From assembly GCF_028858725.1 (NCBI RefSeq), contig NC_084767.1, forward strand, positions 1,539,501 through 1,603,500: DNA of 64,000 nt. The letters run 5' to 3'. Source of the stretch: Colius striatus (lineage: Eukaryota > Chordata > Aves > Coliiformes > Coliidae). The notes beneath the pieces were generated by a model. The model was not told the DNA's origin. It made no database searches and was given only the letters and a program-made list of their open reading frames with translations. The position numbers and the translations under genes are program-made. Below, in pieces: positions 39,153 to 51,140 of this stretch; position 1 is the first letter of the stretch; the number at the start of each line of letters is the position of its first letter.

Positions 39153-42100
39153 CTGCACAAAAGAGTAAAAAGCAGGCTGTTAAAAAACAGACAATAAAAA
39201 TATAGAAGAGTACATAGTTAAATCAACCAGCTCACTAGGAAAATGTAAAGTATGCAAAACCAGTTAAACATGACTTCATAATGAATCATCTTTCCACTTA
39301 TGAGACAACCCACACTTGAAGTTTGCATGCTCCCTAATGCAATGAACTGAGAGTTACACTCAGTTTTGCTTACTAACTGATGGCAAGGGTCAGAATTTAT
39401 TCATTTCCTTTTCAAATGTTTCCTATTAAGTTGGCATTAAAAAAGTCAAACTATGTGATGGAGTGGTCAACAGAACAACAATGCTTTCTTTCTGCAACTT
39501 AGTTTTTCTTACTAGCTAATGCAGACACAAAATACTTACTGTGCAAAGCCACTTGTCTTCTTTGTATTGTGTAAGTAGTCTAAGGACCGTTCCAAATGAA
39601 AAGAAAGAAGAAAAGAAAGCACATCATTTTCTCTGAACAACCAGAAGTAAACTAGTGGGCTCAAAAAAAAGGAGAAAAAAAATCAAGTGAGAGAAACTAA
39701 ATAAGGGAACTTTAAACAGATGTTTTCAGTACACAAAATCACCATTATTTCCATGATATCTCATTCATATGGTTTGGTCTGGCCAAGAGCCTCTATGCAG
39801 ACAGTCTGGCACACAGAAAAACATTGGGTATAGTTATAGGAAACCAGTTCCCTGCTATTATCATTGGGAAGGCAACTGAGGAATGGGTAGGAGGAAATGA
39901 GTGGGGCAGGAGTATCATACATCTCCTCATCAGACCCTGGGTTGACTGGTTGCTAAGGAGTCTGAGAAATGAAACATTCACACCTTGCTGCCCCAGAGGC
40001 TAAGGGGAAAATCCGAGCAAGCAATCACAGCACAGGGCACAGAGTGAGGCCATACAGAGACCTCAGCTCACTTCCCTGAAGCAGAAGACACGTGGCATCT
40101 GCCATAGCTGTGATTGAACATACCTGAATAACCACTGGCCAGAAGTACTTACGTCTAGTGAGGAACAGAGCCAAAGTAAGGATGACTAGAAGTGCTGCAC
40201 ATAAGCCAGTCCCAATGTACAGCCAATTTTCTGAATACTGCTGTCTGGGAATCGATACAGACATGTTCTGTCAAGCACAAAACAAATGAGCATTAATGCA
40301 CTCAGAACAAGAAGTCCATATACTACTCAAAGGCCATTTGTGTGTTTTGCAAACCTGCAGTAAAGTACACTTGAGAGCCAGAGCCTGATTTGAGATACAG
40401 GCTAGCTTCAAGCAGAACCACTGCAAGAGTTGTGTGAACTGTGCTGCTAAACTCACTCTTTTTTGAGATAGTCAAAGGATCTGAAGTTATGACAAATTCC
40501 ATTTGTTCAGGTTTAATACTATTTGGTGATTTTTTTTAATGATTAAAACATCTCCTGATGTCACAACCTCCCACCTTTTTGTCAGATTATTCAGTAGTTA
40601 TTTGAGGCTTTGTATGGACAAGGAAACATGCTTTCTCCTTGCACTGGTCTTTATTTAGACAACACTACTTTCTGAAGCCAGTCATTAGATATTTAACCTC
40701 TCATTATGAACTCATGCCTGGAAAGATGCTGAAATGCAGTACAGTCCCTGACTTACATTCTGCATATGCAGCAGTATGAATGCCCATAGCATGCCTGGCC
40801 TTGTAGTATGTCCCAGCAGCCCTTCCCAAAGGCTAGCTTGGCTGTCTTGTCTTCCTCATAAAATAAGGGTGATGTTGCTGCCTGTCCCCTGCAACAACTA
40901 CTGGAGGACTCAGCAGGACAGACACAAAGATGTCTGTTTGGAACCCATTGCATAGGAACTGCAGGGCATTCCTGTGCTGTTGGATGATCCAATTCCAACT
41001 CTTCCCCATATTCTGCCATATCTGCAGGTTTGCAGTTACATCCAAGCATTCCGAAAGGCAATACAGATGTTGCTAAAAATCGTCCTGCATTAGTAGGAAC
41101 TACTTTATGCAGACAAAGCAGATATTGTTTTCCCTTTTTAATAATGAATACATAAGCATTCTTTCATGAGCACTAAACATGCAGATGTTCTTTTGGAATC
41201 AAACTAAAGCAGAACTATAGGGACGACCCAATAACTTCTCACATATATCCACTTTGTCTAAATACACTTTAGCAAAAGAGAGATGCTTACAGCCAGAGGA
41301 GCTTCCAAAGCAGAAACTGATGGCCATGTACTCATGGTGCTGAAGGATGATTCACTGGTGCTTCCATGTGCTGACCAAAGGCAAAACAAACACATCATTT
41401 GCACAGAGAATCATTTTGCCTTGATAGAGAGGAATTTGTACCACTGACTTGAGACCACTGAACTTAAGCATCTATCTCTCTATCAAGAGTCTCAGCTCTA
41501 CATATCATAAAGAGGTTAGTGCCTTCAGACAACAGCACAGAACTGAATATTGGAACCTCTGCTGCCCTTTTCAGAGCTTTGGATTCCTTCCAGGAAACAC
41601 TTAGCTCTTGCTGTTATCTCAGCATAGGGCCTAGAAGGAAGGAGTTAACAAGGTAGGCATCTGATTTTGGAGCCAAGAAGAGGCAGTGGATGCCTCAAGC
41701 AAACTTAGGTTCTCTGATGAAAACTGATTAAGGTTAACTCCTGGCCTTGAAAGAGCAAGTGGTGCAGAGTTAGAGAAAGCAAGCAAGTGATACTTTTAAA
41801 GTCATAGAGTGCACGTACAATACATACAATAAGCAGACTGACCAAGGTGTGTTATGCTTGCATAAGGACCTGCAACATGTTTTGAGGTAATTTCCCAGAC
41901 TAAAGCTACTTGCAATATTTAAAACTCAAAGCTACAAACTTATGTCTTCCATAGCATCAGTCTGTTTCTCCTGAAAGCAAAATCTCCCATTCACATTATG
42001 ACCACTCCAGACGGTTACTTTGATGTTTTAAATTGCTACCCTTATCCCAGATGTTTTATTTTGAAGAGAATAGGATCATCTGCTTCACTGTTCTCTTCCA

Positions 42101-45100
42101 TTGGAGCTGTTGCTGTATTCCTACATCAGAGGCACATGGCCACCTGCCTTCTCCAGTCTCCCTGTGTGTGAGCATGCACACTGCCTGGAAGCCTTCCTGT
42201 GCGACCTGATCTAGGTGGACCTGCTTTACCAGGGTGGTTGGACTAGATGATCTTTAGAGGTCACTTCCAACCCCTACCATTCTGTGATTCTATGATATTG
42301 GCTTGTGTTCTGGAAACATAAACACTTGCTCCACCACCGGCTAAGAAAGACGTCACGGGGTTAAGAAAACCCACGAGTTCTATGATTGGAAGCCCTGTTA
42401 TTTGCAATTAGAATAGAAACGGTCTGAGAAAGTTTTCACTTCCTCTTCCAAAAGGGAAATGCAAGTGTTGTAACATCTTAGAGTTTTTTAGTCAGAAAAA
42501 TCACAGATAGAAGGAGAAATACAAATGTTATCCCTGATTCTTCTTTCAAAATCCAGAGAATGAGCTGTTGTTACATAAAGAGCTCTCTCCCATGTACCAG
42601 AAATTAAAGTTGTCTCTTTCAGACTGAAAAAGATGCAGCTGAGAGGGGATGTGATAGAAGTCTATAAATTTGTAAGTGGAATGGAGAAACTGAGTGAGGA
42701 ATAGTTGTTCATTGTCACTTCCAATACAATGAGGAGTCTCACATTATTAAATATGCATAGGCTACAAAGGACACAGGCAGACTCTTGGACACACATTATA
42801 CCAGGGTAGAAGAATACTCTGGCACTGCATCACAAAATTCCTGCCCTATTTCTACAGTCCTCCTTAATCATACACAGTTGACTGCCTCAGAGATAGGAGT
42901 CCAAATTGGATGCCAGCCAAAAAAAAACCCCTCCATTCTATGTTACAGAGAAACAAATAAATTGATTAAATAGTGAGCTCACCCAACTCCTAAAAACTTG
43001 CATTTTGCTGTTCATGGTATGCATTTCCAGAAGATGAGGTGAGGTTTTATACCACAAAGAAAACAACATATCAAAACAACATCCACAAGAAAACCAATGC
43101 TTGCAGCACCAATAAGACATCTCCTTAAGTGCAAAACCAGGAAGCAAACTTCCTCTCATATGTACAATTTCCTTTTCTTGGACTCTCTATGCTGTCAGAC
43201 AGAATTTCAATCCAAGTTCTGATCTCTGCTTCTGTGTTAACGTTTAGTAAAATTTAGTCAAAACATTTCTACTATCTATTACTTTGCTTCCTCCCTAAGA
43301 TTCCCAGTTGAAACATAGCTTATATATGCTACTGAGATTAGTATTTGGATAAAAGTTACCTGAAGTCTGCTCAGAGGTGTAAGTGTGAGGACTTGCAGTA
43401 GAGATCCTAGCTGATATCAAAAAAATAAAACCAACATGTTATAATCCACTTTCCTGTATATTTATGCAGTGAAAAAGTGTTTCTATACGAAAAATTAGCT
43501 AGCACCAGCTACACAAGTACATGTCAGCCACTTTTTCCATGCATTCTGCTTTTTACAAACAAGAAACAACCCTCAGTCTCAAAGGAAGTGTTGATTTTAA
43601 AAAGTCTACACTAATTTTGTGTCCCTGGGCTTTACAGAGCAAGGGAAATCAAGCAGGGAAAATAAAGCACTGTTTTCTATGTAAACAGTTTAAGTGTAGC
43701 ACTTGAGATTAATTAAGTACCCTACACTGCTCTTTCCCTTAAATTCTTCAAATGGTGCTCCTAAGAAAGCTCAGTAGTGCTGTGCACTATGAAACAAAGC
43801 ACCACGTCCTTTTATTTATTGCAGTGACTGTGCTGGGACTACAACAAAGCCAAAGACAGATCTGCAAAGTCCTGAAGATCAGTCCTATGGGTGACTACAG
43901 AAACAACTTCCACTGCAATCTTTCAAATGCAGACTCAAGAGCAGATTTACCTTGATAGTACTGACACAAAAGCCCACCTCCACACTCACCTTTCTCTATC
44001 ACAACCTCGTGATTACTCCTCTGATCATTGAACCACCCCGAGATCTCCACGCGGCAGCAGTATGTCCCACTGTCTCCTTCCTCGGCGTTCACGATCGTGA
44101 GGGACACGTCACCCCTTGTCAAGTCCCCTTTCAGTGTATACCTACTGTTGTGCTGCTCTGTCACCTTCCATCCATCTGTCCAGATAATGGTCTGGGAACA
44201 TTTTGAAATGGGGCAGCTGCCACGACCCCAGCACATTGATGTGATGTCTTGTGTGCTCTCGGCACTGTAAAAGCAGGGCACAGTGACGTTCTGACCAACC
44301 TCTCCTTTCACAGGGGATTCTGATACCGTGGGGCCTGTGGGCAAAAAGGCAAAAGTAGCTGTTGGGCACAGCACATGCAAGGGGAAGCCTCTCACACATC
44401 TTGCATGACTCGATACCTCCCATCTCACAAACACCACCAGGCATGACTGGTTTGGGTTTTCCAGAAATAATGTGAATCCCAGCAGGACTGATGCAGTGAA
44501 GGACAATTATTGGGCCAGTGATTTGTTCAGAATGTCTCTCTAGCCAGAGAAGGAAAAACACACTTTCTGCAGCCTGTGCAGGTAGGCAGAGAGGTGAAGA
44601 GATAAGAGTTTAGATCTGCATAGCTCAGTGGCTTCTCTTTAGCCACATCTTTTAGTTCTTTGTTTTCTTCTTTCTGTCAGATTTACTCCAAGCCACACGT
44701 GAAGGAACAGTAAGACTTTGACTGTCATTAAAACCAGTCTAAGAAATTCTTCCTCTCTTTCCATGAGAAGCTGCTAAATAGCATCCAAATGATCACGGCT
44801 GAACACGTTTCCTCTTTCCTTGCCTAACAACAGATTTTGCCTATTCCTATCAGAAAAGATTTGTCAGAGCTTTTCTGAGAAGTTTTATACCTTCCTTTTT
44901 CACTACCTTATTTTCTTCCCTCATTGTTATGCAGGTTCCAACTTGTTTGGTTTCCATTAAAAGTAACTTTTCACGTTTCCAGAAGGCTGTGTCACACTAT
45001 TCAGGTCAAAACAATGCGACCTAGCAGCCAGTAGCCCATCTATCACAGAGAAACAGTTTTTTTTGCTGTATATAGACCACTCCAGTCAACATTCCCTTTA

Positions 45101-46316
45101 TAAGAGTTTTAATAAAAGCTGTATTAAGCACCAGGCAAAATCATTTGTGCTCTGGTGATCCAATCATAGCCATCCTGTAACCACCTCCTTCTAACAAGTT
45201 GGGCAGTGAGGCTCCTGAGGTGCACATTCTGTCTCTGTGCAACTCACAGAAAATCATTGACTTACATTGACTTACTTACATTTACTTACCACTACATATT
45301 TCTTGTCAAATTCAATAACAAGATCATGTGTAAATATTTTATCTATCTAGCCCAGCTTATAATTAGGAAGGGAGCTCCTCAAGGCAGGTCTGCCAACATG
45401 CACCAGTGGATCCCCAGCACTGTATGGCTGGATTGCAATTGTGCCTTGTGAACAAAGCTGGTTTCCCCAGCTCATTTTCCTAACCTAAGCTATTATAGTA
45501 AATAATAAGTCTGCATTCAGACACTTTGCCACAATAGCATATTAAAAAACTAATCTCTGAAAATAATGTATTTCATTTAATACAAAAAAGCGAGCTCTGA
45601 ATGAATCTCATCATAAAAGGCTTTATAAAGAACTAGAGGAAATAATACCTGTAATATCTGCTTTCTTACTACTGAACATATTCTATCACCACATTTTTAA
45701 TGTCTATCTGCCTATGCTAGTACCACTCTGCAAACTGCTCTTTTCAGTGCTATTGTCCATAGCAATATTTCCTAGCACTGCTTTCTCAGAATGAAAAAGG
45801 AGAAATTATCAATTTGTCCCAATAAAATTTCATATTGGCTAAAAGACTCCAGAAGCCACAGATGATCTTTTCCCCATCTACCTAAGCGTTCAGCTGCACA
45901 AAGTGAAGATGTAAATCCTTGGTTTACATCTTTGCTAAGATGATTTAAAGTTCTCTGCTCATCTCAGAGCATCATTATCTAAAAACCACAAAAGCCCATT
46001 CACTAATTTGACTAGCACACAACCCAAGAAGCAGTATGTTTAAAATCATCACAGCCTCAACATAATTTTGCTCCAAAAAGCAGGTAAGGCCATTAGCAGA
46101 CTACTGAGCCGCTGTGCCAAGCTTCAATTCATCACACAAACCTGCAGTTTCTGTGCCATGTGGACACTCTTCCCATTGGAACATCAAATTTCTCTCTGCA
46201 GCCCCTCAGAAGTATTGGTGCAAGTTACCTCCATCCACCTGCACCTGTTCATTTAGTCCCATTCATTTACCTGCAAACAGGATGAGAAGAATCCAGTTCA
46301 CGCAGAAACAAGACAT
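39059..46316 (-). CDS. HAVCR1: HAVCR1 (TIM-1-like): IgV/short-stalk TIM receptor
   Basis: Seven coding exons (46316-46271, 44334-43990, 43410-43360, 41370-41291, 40267-40153, 39579-39540, 39152-39059) join in phase to 771 nt, 256 aa plus stop. Seen in order: signal peptide (1 to about 16); IgV (17-130) with C36, C50, C56, C61, C108, C109, an N31-V-T glycosylation site, an R89-G-D, and the W116-F-N-D119 pocket; a very short Ser/Thr stalk (131 to about 174); membrane helix (about 189-210); and a tail ending EENVYIIP with Tyr253. TIM proteins bind phosphatidylserine through this pocket, and TIM-1 signals through its tail tyrosine. The tail end is close to the AEDNIYIEN segment of human TIM-1, and the gene lies between TIMD4 and MED7. 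The stalk length and total size are nearer TIM-3, so the name TIM-1 is likely rather than certain. Confidence 0.8.
39540..39579 (-). CDS. HAVCR1: HAVCR1 coding exon 6 (tail)
   Basis: 40 nt, phase 1 to 2, after GGTCCTTAG and before GTAAGT. It encodes HYLHNTKKTSGFA. It pairs with the 31-nt exon of TIMD4 in phase and in the H-x-TKK...FA pattern. Confidence 0.78.
40153..40267 (-). CDS. HAVCR1: HAVCR1 coding exon 5 (membrane segment)
   Basis: 115 nt, phase 0 to 1, acceptor GCTTGACAG and donor GTAAGT. It encodes NMSVSIPRQQYSENW followed by the helix LYIGTGLCAALLVILTLALF and L-T-R. Confidence 0.9.
41291..41370 (-). CDS. HAVCR1: HAVCR1 coding exon 4 (membrane-proximal stalk)
   Basis: 80 nt, entering in phase 1 and ending in phase 0 before GTAAGC, acceptor TTTGGTCAG. 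It encodes HGSTSESSFSTMSTWPSVSA and on to EAPLA. The phase change matches TIMD4 exon 5. Confidence 0.8.
42186..42297 (+). mobile_element. CR1 LINE 3' end fragment, in HAVCR1 intron
   Basis: TGATCTAGGTGGACCTGCTT, GGTTGGACTAGATGATCTTT, CTTCCAACCCCTACCATTCT and the terminal GTGATTCTATGAT octamers. It is well preserved, about 110 bp, within the HAVCR1 intron between exons 3 and 4 and opposite in orientation to the gene. Confidence 0.92.
42605..42790 (+). mobile_element. Probable ancient CR1/L3-type LINE remnant
   Basis: GCAGCTGAGAGGGGATGTGA followed by AGAAGTCTATAAATTTGTAA and GTGGAATGGAGAAACTGAGT matches the pattern of an older CR1/L3-clade 3' region. It is more diverged than the other copies, so family assignment is tentative. 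Confidence 0.5.
43360..43410 (-). CDS. HAVCR1: HAVCR1 coding exon 3 (stalk)
   Basis: 51 nt, phase 1 to 1, acceptor TTGATATCAG and donor GTAACT. It encodes (A)RISTASPHTYTSEQTS, Ser/Thr-rich. It occupies the place of the large mucin exon but is seven times shorter than that of TIMD4. Confidence 0.75.
43990..44334 (-). CDS. HAVCR1: HAVCR1 coding exon 2 (IgV domain)
   Basis: 345 nt, exactly the length of the TIMD4 IgV exon, phase 1 to 1, acceptor TTGCCCACAG and donor GTGAGT. It carries VPCFY, MCWGRGSCPISKC, LTRGDVSLTI and YCCRVEISGWFND. The pocket is intact. The RGD lies where human TIM-4 also has PRGD. Confidence 0.95.
46271..46316 (-). CDS. HAVCR1: HAVCR1 coding exon 1 (signal peptide)
   Basis: ATG at 46316 opens MSCFCVNWILLILFA, ending at donor GTAAAT in phase 1. 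It is a compact hydrophobic leader, in the same phase as TIMD4 exon 1. Confidence 0.85.
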
Positions 46317-46396
46317 TGTGGCTGAAGACGAGGAACTCCCGTTCACCCTTCCTGCACGGGCATTCAAGAAAACTTCTCCTCTTTGTAAACTCCCGG

Positions 46397-46404
46397 TTTT
46401 ATTT
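46397..46404 (-). promoter_or_regulatory. Weak TATA-like element upstream of HAVCR1
   Basis: The minus strand reads AAATAAAA about 80 nt upstream of the HAVCR1 ATG, preceded by GAAGATGGCG. It could place a start site near 46,370. The motif is common in AT-rich DNA. Confidence 0.25.
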
Positions 46405-46419
46405 CCTAGCACGCCATCT

Positions 46420-49400
46420 TCAGACAGAGCTGAGCACGCACCTCAGCCTCACCCGCATCGCCTCTGCAGTTAGTCAGCAGCAAAGCCAAACTGCTGCTGG
46501 TGGTGTCCACAGCTGGATTCCTGCTGACCGTGGTTTGACTCGAAAGGCTCAAATTCTTTGCAGCACTTCAGAAATCTACTTCTCGTTTTTAATCGGATCT
46601 GCTCCATGACAGTAGGTGAAACTGCTGTCAGCGCCACCAAGCTGACACAACCAGCAGTAGTCTATTGCCCCACACTGCCTCCCACACCCCTTTTTGCCAT
46701 GGTAGATACAGTTTGGATATGATTAAAAAGGATAAGTAACAGACTGTGGTACCCAGAGAGGACTTGGCAAAGTAAGAGATTCCTAGGCAGAACTACTCTA
46801 GCATTTAATCATAAGTTTCTAGTTCTAACTCACAGCAGCAGCTCAAAGCATCTTTAGGCAAATGCGATTTTCTTTGTAGGCTATAATTTGGTAGTGTTGG
46901 AAAGCTGTCCTGCTGTTACAGTTGTAGCCTTGGAGAGCTGCAGTCTTTCATCATCTGGGCTTCTGCAGCATAAAGTAACAACACACACAGAACACAGAGG
47001 TCACTTCAGAAGCAGCGTGGAAGCCGACTTGCCAGGCTCAAGGTTCACTTTGACTAAGCTGTTGCTGACATGTAGCTTTTGAGAAAAGGTGCTCCCTGGT
47101 GTCCTCCCGTCCCTGGGTTACCCAGATCTTGACAATGTCTTGGCTTTGGACTAGCAGTGCAGCTGTGATCACGTGTATTTGATCTAGGGCTAACAAATGC
47201 TCTTTGCTAAAGTAACTAATCTACTTTATGCTGTTTTATACAGGCAGAACTCAGTTGAAACAGCTGAAATGCTTCCAAAAACACACTCAAACCCATACAC
47301 TAGGCTAGAATCAGATCAAACAGAGCTGTCTGGCACCTTACATGAGAACAGTCACAAAAGTGACAGTTTATTGACGTGAAAAGGAAGAAAGGCAAGGGAT
47401 TGAAGTAGCCAAGAGACAGACAAACATTAGCAACATACTTGTAGAAGAGAACTGAAAGGGAGATGGGGGGGATTTTTGCATGCAGTGGCTGGAAACAGGA
47501 GTCTTACGAAAATGCTTCCTCTTCGCTCCTCGTGTTTCTGGGGAAACAAGAAACTGCAGATAGCTGCAACAGCAACAGTTCTGATCATTAACATCAGGAT
47601 CCTGAAACAGCTCTGCACAAAGGCAACAGGCAGGGAGAGCCTGGTTCTGGCAGGAGGCAGGTGACCTCACATTCACCCAGGTGTGCCATGGCAGTGCATG
47701 GCCCCAGCCAATGAACTCCTATTGGTGCTTCAGCCTGTAACAAAGATCCACCCACAGAGCAGGACATGGTCTCTGCCAGGCACCTGCAATAACCCACAGT
47801 GGGCATGTGTCCATGTGGATTCCTCCTCTGTATGGGCTACATCTGAGCTCTGAAAGAAATACATTGGATAAGAAAATAAGGAAACTGACTGTTATCCTAG
47901 GGTTCTGTCTGAGCTTCACCCTAGAGCTCTACAAGCTTCAGCCAGGCTGTTTCTTCATACAGTCTACAACAGCTGAGGTGTTGTCTGCCAGCTGTACATC
48001 CAGGAAAGCTGTGCTGGTCACACAGTAAGAGAATGTGAGAGCTACGGGGCACTAGTTAAACCATTTGCTTTAGATTTCATCTCAAACACAGACCAGATGA
48101 AATGCCCTGATATAACTTTTGAGTTTCTACATGCCTGTTTTGTAAGTTCTTATTTTTGGTTTGTGCAAATAATGAGCCCCATTTCTGTAGAAAAGGTGCC
48201 AATGTCATCTCTTTCACACAGTCCTTAAAGTAGCTACACACTTTCTCCTGAGTGAGAGCATACCCAGATCACATTTTGTGAAAATAAAACCAAACAAAAA
48301 TATTAAATATTGCAGTAAGTTTAAAACATTGTTGAAAACAATCTCTCCATTGCACTGTTTTAAAGGCATTATTATGAAATTGCTTTTATTCTTTTGCCCT
48401 AGATGATCAGAGCTACAAACTTTCGTCCTCTAGTGACACACTCTGCTTCTCTGTATCTAGAAAATTTTGAAGCTATTCAAGTAACTGTACTTCTCTCATC
48501 CCTGTGCTTGTTCAGATAGTGTAAAAGAAGGGCTGGGCTTGCTTTCTTTTCCTTTTTTTCCCCTTCTGTAAATTAAGAAAACGTGCAACAAAATTCTGCT
48601 TAACACAAGATGTTATTTGACCCCATCGAGTTTCACAAAGCATATATATCCCAACACACATTGCAAATATTAACATTTCAGGGGTAAAACACTTCGAATG
48701 TTATCACATCAAAAAGTAAGATCAGGATTTGCTGAGGTAAGGTAGGATCTCATCATTAGGAGGAGGTTAATTAACGCACTAGAGAAGACAATATTCACAA
48801 TCAAATGTACACCACCTTCCAACATTTGAAATGCCCAAGTCCTTCATGTCAAAATGCCAAAAGAACGGGTAGAACTTTGTTAGGAACACTGTAGAACAAC
48901 AATTGAGCTTGAAACAATCCACTATTGTGTATGTACGTCCGAGGCAGAAACTGGGGTAGGATTAATGGGAAGTAGAGTCAACAGGCTGCGACAAACTGCC
49001 CGTGTCTGCCAAACTATGAAGAAATGAAGGGTAACTGCAGGACAGAGGGATCCCCACCACCGCCTCAAGTTACAGCCCAGACCCAAAAGAAAGGGGGAAG
49101 AGGCTAATTGACATGTCAGGACAAGAAATTGTGACCCAATCATGTAGTGGAATATGGATGCATATGTATTCATGTATTGAATAGGTAGAAATTGTGTGTA
49201 GAAATCATTACAGTTTTGGGGCCACAGTGTCTGGGCATGTGCATCCAAAGAATAAAATACCACCATCCTGGGTAGGAATTGGGCACAGTCTGTGCAGTGA
49301 GTGACAAACCCCAATGGTTTGGGGACAACAGCCATGGGCCGACAGGCACGTGTCACCCACCACCTTCACTGCAGCTACAGTCTGTTGTTTTCCCAGAAGC

Positions 49401-49685
49401 AAATGTATAACAGAAAAGGGGAAATTTATCATTGTTAGGGCTTAAAAAACAGTCCAGGAAGTCTCCCACAGCTAAGAGTTTTCCTTATAGGAAATAAAAT
49501 GAAAAAGTAATCTATAGTAAACAAATTATTCAGGAAACCTTTGGGAAAGAGAAAGCAGCCTTCAGTATTTTTTAAGTGGCGTGACCCCTATTTACCTCCA
49601 TGGTTTCACACGAAAAAATAAGGTTAACGGCAACTGCTAATTGCTAGTTTGTGAACTATTTTGAAACTATGTCAGACAGAGCTAT
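46420..49685. other. HAVCR1-MED7 intergenic region, no HAVCR2 seen
   Basis: In mammals HAVCR2 (TIM-3) lies between HAVCR1 and MED7. I looked on both strands for the C-W-G, D-V-S-L-T-I and Y-C-C-R signature of a TIM IgV exon and saw none. The interval is unique sequence with short meaningless frames. Confidence 0.6.
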
Positions 49686-49688
49686 GAT

Positions 49689-49694
49689 TTTATT
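49689..49694 (-). terminator. Candidate distal MED7 polyadenylation signal
   Basis: AATAAA on the minus strand about 1.45 kb after the MED7 stop. Closer ATTAAA variants occur on the minus strand at 50892-50897 and 50564-50569. Which one is used cannot be decided here. Confidence 0.3.
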
Positions 49695-51140
49695 AAAAGC
49701 CTAAAAATTAGACAAAAATCAACATAAAACCACTGTGCACCTACAACTTCAATAGTAAAGTATCCGTGACAAAACAGTTCCATGGTGTACAACGTCTCTT
49801 ATCCAAGAGGCACTGAATGTTTCCTCATGTCTTCCACATGAAATAGCACTTGCAAAGTAGATACCAAATTAGTTCTGCTTCCTTTAAACTGTTTTAGTTC
49901 CCTACAAGCATTATAACTTAGATACAGTAAAAGAAGAGGGAAGGAAATAGCAGAGGTTGGATAAAGGACAAAGTGCAAACTTCTTAAAAAGATCTACACA
50001 TCTCTAAAAAACCCCACATATTTCTACTTCTTGTTAACTCCTGTCGTGTGTGCACTTAAAATGGGAGATGGCACCCTCTAGTGAGTCACAGAGTTGCTTC
50101 AGTTTGTTTCATCTTTATCTGCATGGAGCTCACCTTCCACCACCCAAAGGCCAAGTACTTTCACCTGCCCGTTTTAGTAACATCTCTGAAAAAAAAATCC
50201 AAACAGAATTACCAAATGAACCAGAGATAAATGAACCAGAGCTTGTCAAATCACAGTTCAGCACAAAGTTTGTGCTAGTTCCCTCACTCATAAAGGTTAC
50301 CTGGGATTTTTTTAGCTCGGTCCATCCCCTTTGACACCCACAATTAGACCCTCCTTCCTGAGAAAAACACTCCATTGCACATAAAGCCCACCTAAAAGGC
50401 AAGTACAAAGCATCTGCACTGCAAAATGATTCACTGCATAGATGCATACTATGCTGGAAACATAAGTTAGTCTGCTTAACTTACATGTAAATAACAAGTT
50501 GGTATTTTCACAAGCTCCAGACTGGTTATGATTCACATCTAAGAAAATTCAAATCCAAACCATTTTAATTACTTTAGTGGCTGAGATTCCTGCCAGCGTG
50601 TGTCTATATAGTAGATTACACCACATTGCATTTGTAATAAAGGAATTCTCTCTTCAGAATTATTACAAAGCTGGAAAGGAATGGATTTTGCAGACTTAGC
50701 AGTCATTTTAAATACTGAGTGATGCATTCCTGAAAAGACTCTCTGCAACTGTAAACTCACTGGAAGTGAGGAACTGTCAACTGACACTCTCAGTCAGATC
50801 CCTTCCCTGCTTCCACACTCTTCAGCAATTAAAAAAAGCATACTCAAAAAAGCAAAAAGTGACAAATGAAAGTGTAACAGAAAAAGATAACTTTAATCTG
50901 TGCTTTCCACTTCACATGGAATGTGTAACAGAAAGTATACTTTTTTGTTTCCACCAATAAACACATAGGTCATAAAACAGTAAATATTTTCATCTGCCTA
51001 GTCACTCACTACTTCCAAAGAGTGTACTGTACAACAAATGCTTTGTCTGCTTGTACAGCAGCAAAAAAAACCCACAAAGTGTATCATCAGAATCCATGCT
51101 GCTTCTCACTGTGGTGAGCTAACAAAATAAAGGGGTTTCT

